Position numbers and translations under genes: made by a program. From positions 288,075 through 352,074 of the forward strand of contig GG745347.1 in the NCBI GenBank assembly GCA_000151295.1: 64,000 nucleotides of DNA. The letters run 5' to 3'. The notes below the pieces were generated by a model. That model ran no database searches. It was not told the origin of the DNA and saw only the letters and a list, made by a program, of their open reading frames with translations. This DNA comes from Allomyces macrogynus ATCC 38327. Its lineage: Eukaryota; Blastocladiomycota; Blastocladiomycetes; Blastocladiales; Blastocladiaceae. Shown here piece after piece: positions 34,406 through 46,026 of this stretch (the first letter of the stretch is position 1; the number at the start of each line of letters is the position of its first letter).

Positions 34406-36510
34406 ATGACCGCACTGCCCAACGACCCGCTCGCCGCCTGGCTCGTGCCCGCCGCGTGCTGGGTGTTTGGCGCCGCTCCTCCAGACGCCGGCACCGAGAC
34501 CGTCGAGCCCTCGCCGCTCGTGATCCGCGCGCGCCGCCCGACCACATCGTTGGGGACCGCCCTGCCGCTCGTGCCGGGCCTGCGCGGTGCGCGCCGCGCG
34601 TCCGCCTCCCCGCCGGCCGGCCTCCTCCAGTCGCCCCTGTCGTCGCCGCCCTCGTCTCCTCATCCGCCTCGCTCCGCGCGCTCCGCCTCGGTGCCCGTGC
34701 TGCATTCGCCGCCGCTCTATCATTATCATTCGCCAGCGAGCGGGAGTGGCGGCACGACCGATGAGGAGGATGAGCGGGACGACGCGAGAGCCCCAACGGC
34801 GCCTGCTCTCGCTGGCAAGCGTTCCACACCGACTGCCGCGCACCGCAATCCACCCGCACCACCAGCGCGCGCACCTCGTGCCCCCACCGCCCGCACTGCC
34901 CGCAAACGCGCGCGCAACGCATCGCGCGCGCCGTCGGCCCCGCCGGCTGCGTCCGCGTCCACCGACGACCGCGGCGACGCCATTCTGCCGCCGCCGCGCC
35001 AGCGCCGCAAGCGGGGCCCTGCTGCCGCTCCTTCGACATCCACCTCACTCGCACCGCCCGAGTCGCCCGCCGCCATGTCGGTCGTCACGACCGCGCTGCC
35101 CACACCGACCTCGTCGGCTGCCGCAAGCTTCATTGACGTGGCCGCGTTCGAGGCCGCAACGGCCGCACCTAGCGACGAGAACGCGGCGCTCGCGGCCGAC
35201 TTGGCCGCCGCGTTCTCGCCGCCCACGACGGCCGCCGACGAGCTCACGGACCCGTTTGCCGATGGAGTCACGGCGGCAACGGCGCCGGCGGTCGCCGTCG
35301 GCGTTCATGTGTCAGCGTCATCCGTGGCCGCACCGCCGCCCGTGATCGCGATCGCGCCGACTGCGCTCGCCATGCACCCGCTCGCCGCACCCGCCCCTGG
35401 CGGAGCGGGGCCGTTTGGTTTTGCGCCGCCATTCCCGGCATCGTCTCCGCCGGCACCGCCCACCACCATGGCCGCGGCGTCCGCGTTCCCGGCCGCCGCC
35501 TGGCCCGCGGCGCTCGACATGGACGTGACCGTCTCGATGGCCCCGCCAACCACGACAATGACGACGACACACCACCACGCGCTCCCGCCAACCGCGTTCA
35601 ATGCCGCTGCCGCGACCGCAGCGCTCGACCCGGCCATGCCGCACGCGGCACTGCAGATGCGGTCAGCGCTCGCATTGACCAGCACGCCGTTCGATCCGCG
35701 CGCGATCGCGCTCGACCCAAACGTGCTCGCCCAGTTCCACCACCCGCACCATATCCCGCCGCACCCGCACATGCACCACTACCCGCCGCCGGGAGTGGGG
35801 CACGTTGTGCCGGTGTCGCCGCCGATCGATGTTGTTGGAACCGCGTCGTCGTCGTCGTTGTCGCCGCCCGCATCGTCATCCTCACCGGTGCCCGTCCCGG
35901 CTGCCGCGCTCTTGGCAGGGTGGCCCGCGCACGCGTTCCCGACGACGACGATGCCGCCACCTCCACCCGTCGCGGCACCGGGTGGTGGATCACGGCGGTC
36001 TGCAGGCTCGTCGGCGACGGCGGCGCCGCGCGACTTTGTCTGCCCGTCGTGCCAAAAGCAGTTCACGCGCGCGTATAACCTCAAGTCGCACTTGAAGACG
36101 CACACGCACGAACGGCCGTACGTGTGCGAGTTTTGCCCAAAGGCGTTTGCCCGGAAACAGGATTGCCTGCGGCACGCACGGATTCATACCAACGGTACGT
36201 TTGAATTCACTTGCCTTTGCGTTCGCTCTTGATCGGAACTGACGTCGGCGTCGTGGATTTAGACCGCCCGTTTGTCTGCGCACGGTGCAGCACCGCATTC
36301 GCACGGCAAGATGCACTGTCGCGGCACGAGTACACGTGCTCGCTCGCCGCGAATAACCGCGGTAAAGGCGGGGCGCGCGCCGCGGCCGTTGCAGCTGCAG
36401 CTGCCGGCGCTGTTGCTGGTGCGCCGCGCCCGCTGAGTGCCGCAACCGCATCGGGCAGTTCGGCCGCGTCGTCGCCGCTCGTGCTCGCCAACCAGAAGCC
36501 TGCCGTGTGA
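34406..36510 (+). CDS. C2H2 zinc-finger transcription factor
   Basis: Exons 34406-36194 and 36263-36510 (678 residues); donor GTACGT, phase 1. About 530 residues of Ala/Pro/Ser/Thr-rich sequence with Met/His patches precede the fingers. Finger 1 is CPSCQKQFTRAYNLKSHLKTH, joined by THERPYV to finger 2, CEFCPKAFARKQDCLRHARIH. Finger 3 follows TNDRPFV: CARCSTAFARQDALSRHEYTC. It straddles the intron and ends His-Cys in place of His-His. Such clustered C-terminal fingers are typical of fungal sequence-specific regulators. Targets cannot be inferred. Confidence 0.9.
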
Positions 36511-36690
36511 GCGGGTGGCTGGCAGGCTTGTTAGATACCTCTTTTCTTCCCACCTTCGAGACCCGGAACCGCGCGCGCGCGCTGAGTCGCGACGTCGGTG
36601 TCCCTCTCTCTCCCGCCGTACCTCCCCCGTGGGCGTCCGCCTGTTTGTGATGTTTATATTATTGAAATGCCGCTTCGATTCCACTATTTA

Positions 36691-38930
36691 CTACCACAGG
36701 TCTTGCAGGTACCGCCCCTCCTTGACCAGCACGCTCACCATCTCGACCGCCTCCAGCTTACTCGCCGCACCCTGCGCCGCACCGAGAACTTCGGCCACCG
36801 CGTCCATCACGCCACGGCCCATCCCCTTCGCGTCGCCGCACACGTACACCCGGCCGCCCTGCTCGATCGCGTCCACAATCGCCGCGCGCGCACTGGCGCG
36901 GATCACATCCTGCACGTAACCCCGCGTCACGCTCTCCACGCCGTCCAGCCCGGCGGGCACGTCGACGCGGGATACCGCCAGGTGCACCGCGCTGACCGTC
37001 CCGGCCATGGCCATCTCCGCGACCTCGACACCAAACAGCCAGTCCTTCTGCGGATCGCGAATCCCCTGGATCACCGCCACGCTCCCAAACTCCACCCCAC
37101 GCCCACTCGCCATCGCGCGTTGCGCGTGCCGGTGCCGGACGAACGCGACCAGTGGGGCAATCCCCGTCCCGGCCCCGACCAGAACGACCGGCACGGTCCA
37201 ATCGTCGGGTAAGTGGAACCGCGACGAGGCCGCCGGGTAGACGGGCACGGCGTCGCCCACGCTCAGCGCGCGGACGAACTCGGACGCGACCCCCGTGCGC
37301 ACTTCGCCGTTCGGCAGGGCGAAGTCGACCAGCCCGACCGCCGCCGTCAGCCGCGTGCGGCCGCCGTCCAAGGGCGTGGACGTGTGCGAGAAGAGCCGCG
37401 GCGCGAGCGGGGTGACGTGCGCGAGGAGGACGTCGAGCGGGATGGTGGTGACGCTGGGCACGGTCGCGAGTACGTGCAGCAACGTCGGCGCGCTGTCAGA
37501 CATGCCGCGGTACGCCTTGGCCCCCGCGCGTGAGGACAAGTAGTACATCAACTTCTTCTCGGCTTCGTTCGTCGCGAGGTCACCCAGAGCGCGAAGGAGC
37601 GCCTTCTTGGGCGTTGCCGTCACGTCGAGGACGTACCGGCACAGGTCGAACACCGAGTAGTTGTGCCCCTTGCCCGGCTCAACACCCTTCGGCGCGTCAA
37701 CGGGGGCGCGGTCCCGCAGAGATTGCGGCAGGTCGGTGTCCCCACTCACGCCGTCGATTCGGACCACCGGCGACGTCCATTCGGTCCCGGTCCACTCGGC
37801 GCCGCCGAGCCGGTGCGCGGTGGCCAGCGCCAGGTCGAACGGTACTGGCGCGAGAACGCCGAACGCGTCACCTGGAGCCCACGCCCAGGCCGGGTCGCTC
37901 GCGACATCGGGCGGCAAGTCCAGGTCGAGCGCGAGGACTTGCTTGACGGCGTCGGACGACGTCAGTGACGTGACGGACCGCACAGTCGCGGACGCGGGGC
38001 GCGCGGCGGTGTACGGCGGGAGCGGGGTGCGCGTGATCCGCGAGTGCCATTGCGCGTGGTACTCGGTGATAGAGGTGCGGATCGGGGTCGTGGCCGGGGT
38101 GCGGGTCACGAGAACGGTCGGGACGGTCGCGGCGGGCAGGCCCGTGAGGGACGTGAGCGTCGAGAGGTCCGGGAGGCCGGGGATCGTCAGGTGGCCGAGC
38201 GTGTGGGTGGGGAGGATGGGCGGCGAATAGAGCGTCGGAGCCGGGGTGGTGGAGTTGAGGGTGAGCGACGCGGTATGCACGGCGAGGGTGTCGACGGTCG
38301 GCTTGGCGTCGGCGGGTTTGGTGGTAGCGTCGGCGGGGGCAGTGGGAGCAGCGTCAGCCGCGCCCTTGCGCGCGCAGACGGTCTCGAGCACCGACCAGAG
38401 GCCTTCGACCCACGGGTCGATCGTCTCCTCGAGACTAATGAAAACTATTGATCAGTACTCTGCGCCAGCCAACCAAGGCCGCTCACAAAAACGAACCCCG
38501 TTGCATCATCCGCAAACGCGCTCGCATAAAACCGCGCGGCCCCCAGTTCGGTCACCCGCTTTTCCAACCGTTTCGCGGCGCCACAAAAATTCGAATAATT
38601 CGTATCCCCGAGTCCGAGCAGCGCGTACTTGATCCCCTCCCAGATCCCCTTGTCCCCACCCTTCAGTTTGCGCAGTGCGCGGAAGAACAGGTTGGCATTG
38701 TCGGGCGGCTCGCCGTCGCCCGTCGAGGACGTGATGAAGAGCACGGCCGGGGTTTGGTCGAGGTGCGCGGCGGCGTGGTCGTTCAGGCAGTGCACGGAGC
38801 TGTCGAACCCACGGGCGACGGCCGTGTCGTGCAGGCCGCGCGCGATGGACTCGGCGTTGCCCGTCTGCGAGCCGTAGAGGATCGCGAGGCGAGGGGCCAG
38901 CGGCGGGGTGCCGGCGGTGGTCGGCGCCAT
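36691..38930 (-). CDS. MTRR-like: Methionine synthase reductase (diflavin)
   Basis: NADPH-dependent diflavin reductase that reactivates cobalamin-dependent methionine synthase. Exons 38930-38497 and 38434-36691 (725 residues); donor GTTCGT, phase 2, restoring DDATGLEETIDPW. Order: FMN-binding flavodoxin domain (LYGSQTGNAESIARGL, TSSTGDGEPPDNA, YALLGLGDTNYSNFC); linker; FAD domain (SFSHTSTPLDG-type region, YPAASSRFHLPDD). The NADP domain has VGAGTGIAPL, YVCGDAKGMG and the terminal EGRYLQDLW. The SSVHCLND, FCGAAKRLEKRVTELGA and ADDATG segments resemble MTRR more than cytochrome P450 reductase. There is no N-terminal membrane anchor, which also argues against CPR. Confidence 0.88.
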
Positions 38931-39753
38931 GGTTGCGGTTGGTGGTGGTGGAAGAGCGTGCAGAGCGTGGGCGAGCGTGGGTGGTGACGGAGTGCGGTCG
39001 GTTCGGTCGGATCGGTCGAGCGCGGCGAGTGCAGCAAGTTACAAGTTATCAGCGCGCGCTGGGCGCGTCGTGCAGAGCGAGTTCAGGGATCACTCGAGGA
39101 TCAGCGCGGCGTGAAGGAGCGGATGAGCACGGCGCGGATGGCGCCAGAACGGCGGGGGGCGCGCGATGGAATGACGAAAATCCGCGACTGGATTGCTCTG
39201 CGCCAATGGTATTGGCAGGACACCCATGTGACTTGTCTCCAGGGCCGCGCGCGCGTCCTTCCTGCTTTCTGGCCAGCGTGTTCCAAATCACAGCACATCC
39301 CACGGGCCGTCGCTCACCACGCCAGAAACAGCTCCACCGCGTGCCACTCTCGCCAATCCTTGCTCAACACTGACGCCGATCGGGACGCGAAACGGGGAAC
39401 TCGACGACGACGACGACGACTTGGAACGACTTGGAACGACGACTTGTGGATCGCGATCACGACGCGCGCCGACCAGCAACGTTACCGCGCCGCAGGACGC
39501 AGGGGCGCTGTGACCGTGACAATTGCCACGGCAGCGTTTCATCCGCGCCCCAGACCACACCACCGCCGCGCGGCCAAGAACCACCCGCCAAAGTTCGACG
39601 AAACGGGGAAGCGAATAACGAGGAAACGACGACCGACGACGCGACACGAAGAACGCGCGCCGCTGCCCGCCACCACCACCACCACCACCAACTCCAACGG
39701 CCAACCGCTCCGACGCGCTCTCAAGATACCCCCGCGCCCCGCTCTCGTCCGCC
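38931..39753. other. Divergent intergenic region
   Basis: Lies between methionine synthase reductase and the ParB/Srx-fold gene. It has CACCACCAC and GACGACGAC short runs near 39400 and 39671. No gene is supported. Confidence 0.4.
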
Positions 39754-41027
39754 ATGGCTCTCCGCCTGACGACGCCGCACGACGTGAGTCTCTTTGCGCT
39801 CACGCAGCACCAGCCCTTTTGCCCGGCCTTGCTCGCCGTCTCGGGCTCGATTCTCTCCGACGACTGGCACTGGCGCGGGATCATGGGCGCGCACGCCAAC
39901 GACCACCATCTCCTGCCCGCCGCGCAGGTGTGCCTCGGCGGTGGGCGGACTGCGCCGGCTCATCGGGCATCGACCAAGGTCCGCACCGAATCCCTCGCTC
40001 GTCCTTGCTTGTACCCCGACCGCTCACCTTCTCCCCACTGGTGTAGCCGCAACCCGACCCCGTACGGTACCAATACATGGACCCGCCTGCCATCGCGTGG
40101 CTTGATCCGAACGACCTGATCCCGCACGAACCGACGTCCCCACCGCACCTCGCACGGCTCGTCGAGTACCTGCGCACGCTCGACGACGACACGCTCTTAC
40201 CCACGATCATCGTGACCCGGTCGCATCCGCACGTCATCCTCGACGGCCACCACCGGTGGCAGGCGTCGGTCACGCTCGGCATCCCGCGCGTGCCGTGCTG
40301 GGTTGTCGACGACCGCCGCGCCGATACCGACGCGACCTTGCTCCCCGTTCCACCGGCGCAGTTCCTGAACGCGACCGATCTCGCGGCGCGGTCGCCGGTC
40401 GAGGAGGTGGGGTACCGGTATTATCGTGTCCGGGTCTACGATACCCGGCATGGCGGGTTTTTACGGATCGGGGATATCGCACAGCGCGCACGGGACAACT
40501 GGCGCGCCGCGACGCGCAGCGCCGGCGGGATTGCGCTCGGGTTCGGGATCAAGGGGACCAAACACGTTGCGCAGCACGTGCCGCTGCACGTGCACCATGG
40601 GCGGCTCCGTCGTGGGACGCGCGCCGGCGCGGGGCACGAGATCGTGTTTGGAACCGCAGCGCATGCGAGTGCCGCGACCGGGGCCGCCGCCGAGGCGGGT
40701 GGGAGTGCGTTTGAGGTGCGGCTCGAGAAGGTCGCGCCGCGCGTCGAGTGGGGGCTGTGGAAATCGGCGGGGGCACGGCCGTTTGCGACGCATGCGGGGG
40801 TTACGGTGGATGCGAGTCTGCGCCCGTTGCGGTCATTGGGCGAGGAGGGGACGTGTCTCTGGCGCGAGGCGCCGGAACCGCCAGCGGTGCAGGAGGACGG
40901 GAACGGGGCACCGAATCGGTCCGAGCCGGTGGCGACGAGTGGAGCACCACCAACAGCAGGAGCAAGGACGGGTGCAGGGCCAGGAGCAGGGGTCGTGGAA
41001 AGGGCAGCCGCCGCGGCATCCCCATAG
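39754..41027 (+). CDS. ParB/Srx-fold protein, SerK/SbnI-like core
   Basis: Exons 39754-39927 and 40047-41027 (384 residues); donor GTGTGC, phase 0. The conserved core after the junction is WLDPNDLIPHEPTSPPHLARL, then LLPTIIVTRSHPHVILDGHHRW. DGHHR is the signature of the ParB N-terminal/sulfiredoxin-like fold, shared with ParB nuclease-like proteins and the free-serine kinases SerK and SbnI. The N-terminal exon (HDVSLFALTQHQPFCPALLAV) and the middle IKGTKHVAQHVPLHVHHGRL are unfamiliar. The last 100 residues are low complexity. It could be a small-molecule kinase or nucleotide-binding protein; DNA segregation is unlikely in a nucleus. Confidence 0.75.
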
Positions 41028-41157
41028 ACCGTCGCCGCGCCGCGCGAGCTTGCCGTTTGCCGATGATTCCTCTCCACCATCTTTTTACATAGTCTAGAAC
41101 GCTAGTTCGTTTGAACCCACGAAATGGTAAAACTTGTTTGCAACGCGCCCACTACAC

Positions 41158-43007
41158 CTACGCCTGCCCGCGCAACGCCGCCTCGACAAACGGCTCCCCC
41201 AGCATCTCCAGCACGTCCGGCAGCGCCGCGAGCGGGACCGCGCGCTCAGCCCCCGCCCTCCCGACCGCCGGGAACAGGTCCAACCGCGCAAACGTCGCCT
41301 CGCGCTGGTTCTCCCACGACGCGCGCAAATTCACCTTGCCCTCGGCCATTTCGCGGTCCCCGACGACCACGACATAATTCCACGCGTTTTGCTGCGCCTG
41401 CCGGATCTTGCGGTTCAGCGTATGGCCCGACACGTCCACGTCCACGGCGATCGGCGCGCGGCGGGACCGGGACGTGTGTGTGGCCACGTGCGAGTCGGAG
41501 TGCCAGGGCGTCGCGACCGGGTCGATGTGGTCTTGCATGGCGAGAACGCCCTTGATCTTATTGGCGTAGGCGACGAGCTCGGCGCCCTCGTGCACGGGCA
41601 CGACCATGACTTGCCGCGGCGACAGCCAGAAAGGCCATTTCCCGTGGTAGTGTTCGGCGAGGATCGCAAACATGCGCTCGACGCTGCCGAGGACCGCGCG
41701 GTGTACGATCACGGGCGTGTCGACCGAGTTGTCGGCGCCTAACACGCGCAAAATCAGAGTCAGAGCACTTTCCACCCTCGCAACACAAGTAGTGAGTACA
41801 ACGTACGCTCATAAGTCAGCTCAAACCGCCGCGGCAACTGGAAATCCAACTGAATCGTTGCCGTCTGATGGCTGCGTCCCGCCGCGTCCTTGACGCGCAC
41901 GTCAATCTTGGGCCCGTAGAACGCGCCGTCGCCCTCGGCTTCGCGCCAAACTCGCTCTTGGCTCGCCTCAACCGCCGCCTTGTTGGCCGGCAAATTGTCG
42001 AGCACGTCGCGCAACGCGGCCTCGGCATGATCCCAGTCCTTGGCCTCGCCAAGGAACGCGTCAGGCCGCGTGGCCAGTGTGTATTCCCACGCCGGGAACC
42101 CAAAGAGCGCGTAGACTTCGTCGACCATGCGCAGTGCCGACGCGATCTCGGACGCGATTTGGTCGCGCGTACAGAAAATATGCGCGTCGTCTTGGTGGAA
42201 CCGGCGGACGCGGGTCAAGCCCGACAGAGCGCCCGAGGCCTCGTTGCTATGTGAGCGAGGGGGTCAGGACCGAAGTATGGCGGTGGGGAAGGAGCGGGAG
42301 CATCGGTACCGGTGTAGCGGACTGAAATCGGCGAGCCGCATGGGCAAATCCTTGTGCGAGACGCGCGTGTTCTTGAACAGCAGGCAGTGGCCGGGACAGT
42401 TCATCGGTTTCAGTCCGTACAGGCCCGACTCGTCGCCCGCGAGCGCAGCGTGCGCGTGGTGCGCGCATCCGTCGTGCCGGTCCCCGGCCACCGTATCCTC
42501 GGCTACGACGGTATGATCTGCCGCGGCACCGGCCAGGTCGTGCTGGTGATCCCCGTTCCCCGGCAGCACGGCAAACATATCGTCCTTGTAATTCTCCCAA
42601 TGGCCCGAGACTTGCCAGAGCGCGCGCTTGTAGAGCAGCGGCGTGATCACTTCGCGGTACCCGAACCGCCGGTACTGCCGCCGCATCAGGTCCATGAGCG
42701 CGTGCACGATGTGTGTGCCGTGCGGCAGAAAGAAGGCCGAGCCGGGCGACAGCGTGTGGAACGTGAACAGCTGCTGCGCGTGCCCGATCGCGCGGTGGTC
42801 GGGTGCCGTGGCCGCGGCATTCGTGGTCGTTGGTGCGCCGGGTTTGCTGGTGCCGGTCGACTTGGCAGGTGCGGGATTGCTTGTGCGATCAGCGGCGTAG
42901 TGGCGCACCGTGGCCGGGCGCGCGGCCAACGCGGCTGCGGGACGGTGGAGAGTGCGCAGCGCGGGACATGGTGCCGCATGCCGCGCAAGAGACGCAAGGC
43001 GCGACAT
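41158..43007 (-). CDS. MST1-like: Mitochondrial threonyl-tRNA synthetase
   Basis: Class II synthetase charging tRNA-Thr in mitochondria. Exons 43007-42310, 42246-41807 and 41738-41158 give 572 residues. Donors are GTACCG (phase 2, restoring [13 protein letters not shown]) and GTACGT (phase 1). An Arg/Ala-rich presequence comes first. The catalytic core follows: [39 protein letters not shown] (motif 1), [27 protein letters not shown] (motif 2) and [13 protein letters not shown] (motif 3). The anticodon-binding domain follows. The TGS and N2 editing domains of bacterial/cytosolic enzymes are absent, as in yeast MST1. An extra His/Asp-rich insertion of about 45 residues precedes LKPMNCPGH. Confidence 0.94.
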
Positions 43008-43244
43008 GGTGGTGGTCTGCTGGTTGGTGCCAACGGCGCGATGGCGGGTTGTTGGTTGGTGGAGGATCAGCAGGGAGACACGGTCAACACTTTGCGCGTT
43101 TCCCTGCATACAGGCGTGACGACACCTGATCTGGTCAAAACACTCTCCCTCCTCCAGCTCGTCGTTTGCCACGACCTCGTTCCAGCCGTTGTCGACCCCG
43201 CCTTGCCCGCACGCCGCACGCACGACCGACCGCAACCAGCAACC
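43008..43244. promoter_or_regulatory. Compact bidirectional promoter of two mitochondrial genes
   Basis: 237 bases between the start codons of mitochondrial ThrRS (minus) and ATP synthase f (plus), so both promoters must lie here. No TATA box is visible. Co-expression is inferred from the arrangement. Confidence 0.5.
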
Positions 43245-43666
43245 ATGTCGATCCTGCGCACCGCCGCCCGCCGCGCCTACGCGACGCGCTCGTTCATCCC
43301 GCCCAACGTGGCGGCCCAGCCGGCGGCCTCGACCGCCGCCGCGCAGCCCGCGCTCGGTGCCGAGCTCAAGCCGCTCGTCTCGCTCTACCGTGGCCTCCCC
43401 AAGGGCAACGCGCCGCAGGACCCGTCGGTCTTGACCGAGGGCCTGTTCGTCGGTTACCGCAACAAGCACTTCCAGAACGGCAAGGAGTCGGGCGCGCCGC
43501 TCGCGCACGTTATCCTGCTCGTCTTCGGCGTCGGGTACACGATGGCCTACCACTCGCACCTGAGTATGTTTTTTTGCGCGCGGATTAGGGTGTTGCAGGG
43601 GTCGGAAGTACTGACCGCGTCGTGTTGCGGATCGCAGAGCATCACAAGAACCAGGCGCACCACTAA
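43245..43666 (+). CDS. ATP17-like: Mitochondrial ATP synthase subunit f
   Basis: Small membrane subunit of the F1Fo ATP synthase stator/dimer region. Exons 43245-43563 and 43638-43666 (115 residues); donor GTATGT, phase 1, giving the ending HLKHHKNQAHH. Marks: presequence MSILRTAARRAYATRSFIPP; LVSLYRGLPKGNAPQDP; FVGYRNKHFQNGKESGAPL; and the single helix HVILLVFGVGYTMAY followed by HSHL. It is divergent from mitochondrial ThrRS across only 237 bases. Confidence 0.93.
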
Positions 43667-44109
43667 GCCTCTCCCGCCGCCGCTGCCTGGCCGCGAACAC
43701 GCGAGTGGTGGTCACGCTCGCGCGCGTCGTGTGGTCGCGATGTTGATTCGTAACATGCGCTTATTGTCGACCTCCCCGCCGGCCCGGCGTGTCCTTCGTC
43801 TTCTCCCCCACCCGTACAGCGACCATAGTATTTCCAGGATGGAACCAGATTATTTCGTAATTTTCGAATGTGGAATCGGAGCGCAACGCACCATGCCATC
43901 GCCCCTCGCTCCCGTCACGCTCCCGCCGTCCGTGTCCTCTGCGCGGTATCAGCGTGTAAGCTGACCTCTTCTCGTCCAGTCCACCGCACCGAGCACGCGT
44001 CGATGCTTTCGCGTCGCGGCTCCCTTGCTCGACAATGCCCACCCCATCAAAAACGGCTTGTCAGGTATCATAGACCACACTTTTACACTCCGCCCCCGTT
44101 TGCGCCGAG
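43667..44109. other. Convergent 3' intergenic region
   Basis: 3' ends of ATP synthase f and POP5. No feature seen. Confidence 0.35.
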
Positions 44110-44798
44110 CTACCCCATCTCGCACGTCTGGATGAGAGCAGCGTTCTCGTCGCCAATCTTGGCAAGCATCTTTTCTGCGGCGGGCCCGCCTTTGCCTAAT
44201 CAAATCACAGATTTCGTCAGATTTGTTCGTGCACCACACCGACAAATGAAACGAGTCGAGCGCACCCTTGGCCTCCATGTGATGCAGCGCGACCTTGAGC
44301 ATCACACGGTCGTGCTCGAGCGCGGCCTGTTGCGCCTTTCGAATCGTGCCTGTTCGCGGTTCGCGCAAGGTATGTGAGCCGCAGGCCCTCCCGATAAAGA
44401 AATCCATTCCGCATCGTACCGCTGCAGTGCAAGACAACGATCCGGCACCTTCGGTTATTGATGGCGTTGAGGAACGTGAGCGTCGCCCAGAGCATGCGAT
44501 AGTGGTCGCGCGCGACGCGCACGATGCCGATGCCCGTGAAGCCGCTAAAGTACTTGACTGAGTTCCCCGGCCGGCCGTCAGTTGGCCGTCATCGTCGGGA
44601 ATTTTTTGAGGAGCGTGGTGCCTGCCCACCTCCCAGATTGCTCTGCATCAGCCCGAGCCCGTGTGGGCCGAAATGAATCTCGGCAGTCGCGCGAATCCGG
44701 CGGTCCATGACCGACGCGGACACGTCCGGGTCGACGGCGGCATTGTCGTCGCCGTAGCTCACGCTGAACACCAAGTAACGGTACTTGTAGCGGACCAT
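44110..44798 (-). CDS. POP5: RNase P/MRP subunit POP5
   Basis: Protein subunit of RNase P and RNase MRP, for tRNA 5' maturation and rRNA processing. Exons 44798-44630, 44557-44420, 44349-44266 and 44195-44110 (158 residues), all introns phase 1, donors GTGGGC, GTACGA and GTGCGC. Marks: start [58 protein letters not shown] joined across the second intron; and a helical C-terminus ending [14 protein letters not shown]. Length fits the family. Divergent from SmD1. Confidence 0.9.
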
Positions 44799-45094
44799 GG
44801 TCGGTCCTGATCGTGGTCGTGGTTGCAGAAATTCGAGAGCCGGGAGACAGAACGGTAGTTTCCCGTTCCTCATAATCGTCACCCTGAGGCACGTGGTGGA
44901 CGGGTCTCGAGGTCGTCGTGATCACCGTCGAGTCGACTGCAAAGCCCGTTCACGACGCTATTGGACCGCACCGCGCGCCGAGACTTGTTGCACTCGTCGC
45001 GGCCAAGCTCGAATTATTGGAATATCTGCGACACCCGCGCATTGGACCCTATTGGACTGCACCAAACCACTCCAACCACTCACCGACCGCGACC

Positions 45095-45601
45095 ATGAAA
45101 CTCGTCCGGTCCGCACTCTCCCATCACGCTCGTCCGTGTCCAAGGTCCTCGAAATTGACGCCGTCCACCTGAACCGTAGCTTTCTGATGAAGCTCGGCAA
45201 CGAGTCGGTGACCGTGGAGTTGAAAAACGGCACGGTCGTGCACGGCACGATCACGGGCGTCGACATGACGATGAACACGCACTTGAAGACGGTGAAGATG
45301 ACGGTCAAGAACCGCGACCCGATTGCGTTGGACCGGCTCTCGATTCGCGGCAACACGATCCGGTACTTCATCCTGCCCGACTCGATCCCGCTCGACACGC
45401 TGCTCATTGACGACACGCCCAAGGTCAAGTCGTCGAAGCGCAAGGAGACGGGTACACGGATGAATTTACGGAATTTTGGCTTGGGGAGGGCATATTTCTG
45501 ACTGTCTAATTGTGCTTGTAGTTGCTGTCGGTCGTGGGCGCGGGCGTGGACGAGGCCGGGGACGTGGCGGGATGCGTGGGCGCGGCATGCGCGGGCGCTA
45601 A
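45095..45601 (+). CDS. SMD1: Small nuclear ribonucleoprotein SmD1
   Basis: Sm-ring protein of spliceosomal snRNPs. Exons 45095-45108 (only 14 coding bases, MKLVR), 45180-45451 and 45522-45601, giving 121 residues; donors GTCCGC (phase 2) and GTACAC (phase 1). Sm1: [21 protein letters not shown]; Sm2: [15 protein letters not shown]. After SSKRKE the protein ends in an RG-rich tail ([17 protein letters not shown], then [11 protein letters not shown]), the usual substrate for symmetric arginine methylation. The tiny first exon is fixed by the universal MKLVRFLMKL start. Confidence 0.96.
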
Positions 45602-46026
45602 CCGTCGCGCGCGTGTGTTGGGCGGTGCTTGGCACAATGGCGTGGAAGGTTCTGTCCTCGCAGCAGCAGCGGCGGCAGGGCTCGTGTCTATATATATTTT
45701 GTTTTTGGAGCGCCAGCTCTCTGTCTCTGTTCAAGGATTGGAGCCGTTGTTGTCAACCTAGGTAGGAGAACGGTTGCACCCCAGATCAGGCCACCTCTCA
45801 CGTTCACTTGAAAACGTCACGCGAAGACCATCACGCCAAAACGAATCTATTTGCGCGCCGACCTCAACGCAGAAGACGACGACGACTGCACAAACTGAAT
45901 CTGCGTCCTTGCACCGGCCTCCTGCCGCCGGTGCGCGCGCGCTGCCCAATCGTCTTGCCGTTTCGCTAAATCGAATCCCACCACACGTCAGCGTCACATC
46001 CACCCCAAAATAATCAAATCACAAAA
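45602..46026. other. Convergent 3' intergenic region
   Basis: Lies between the ends of SmD1 and the HCNGP-like gene. No feature seen. Confidence 0.35.
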
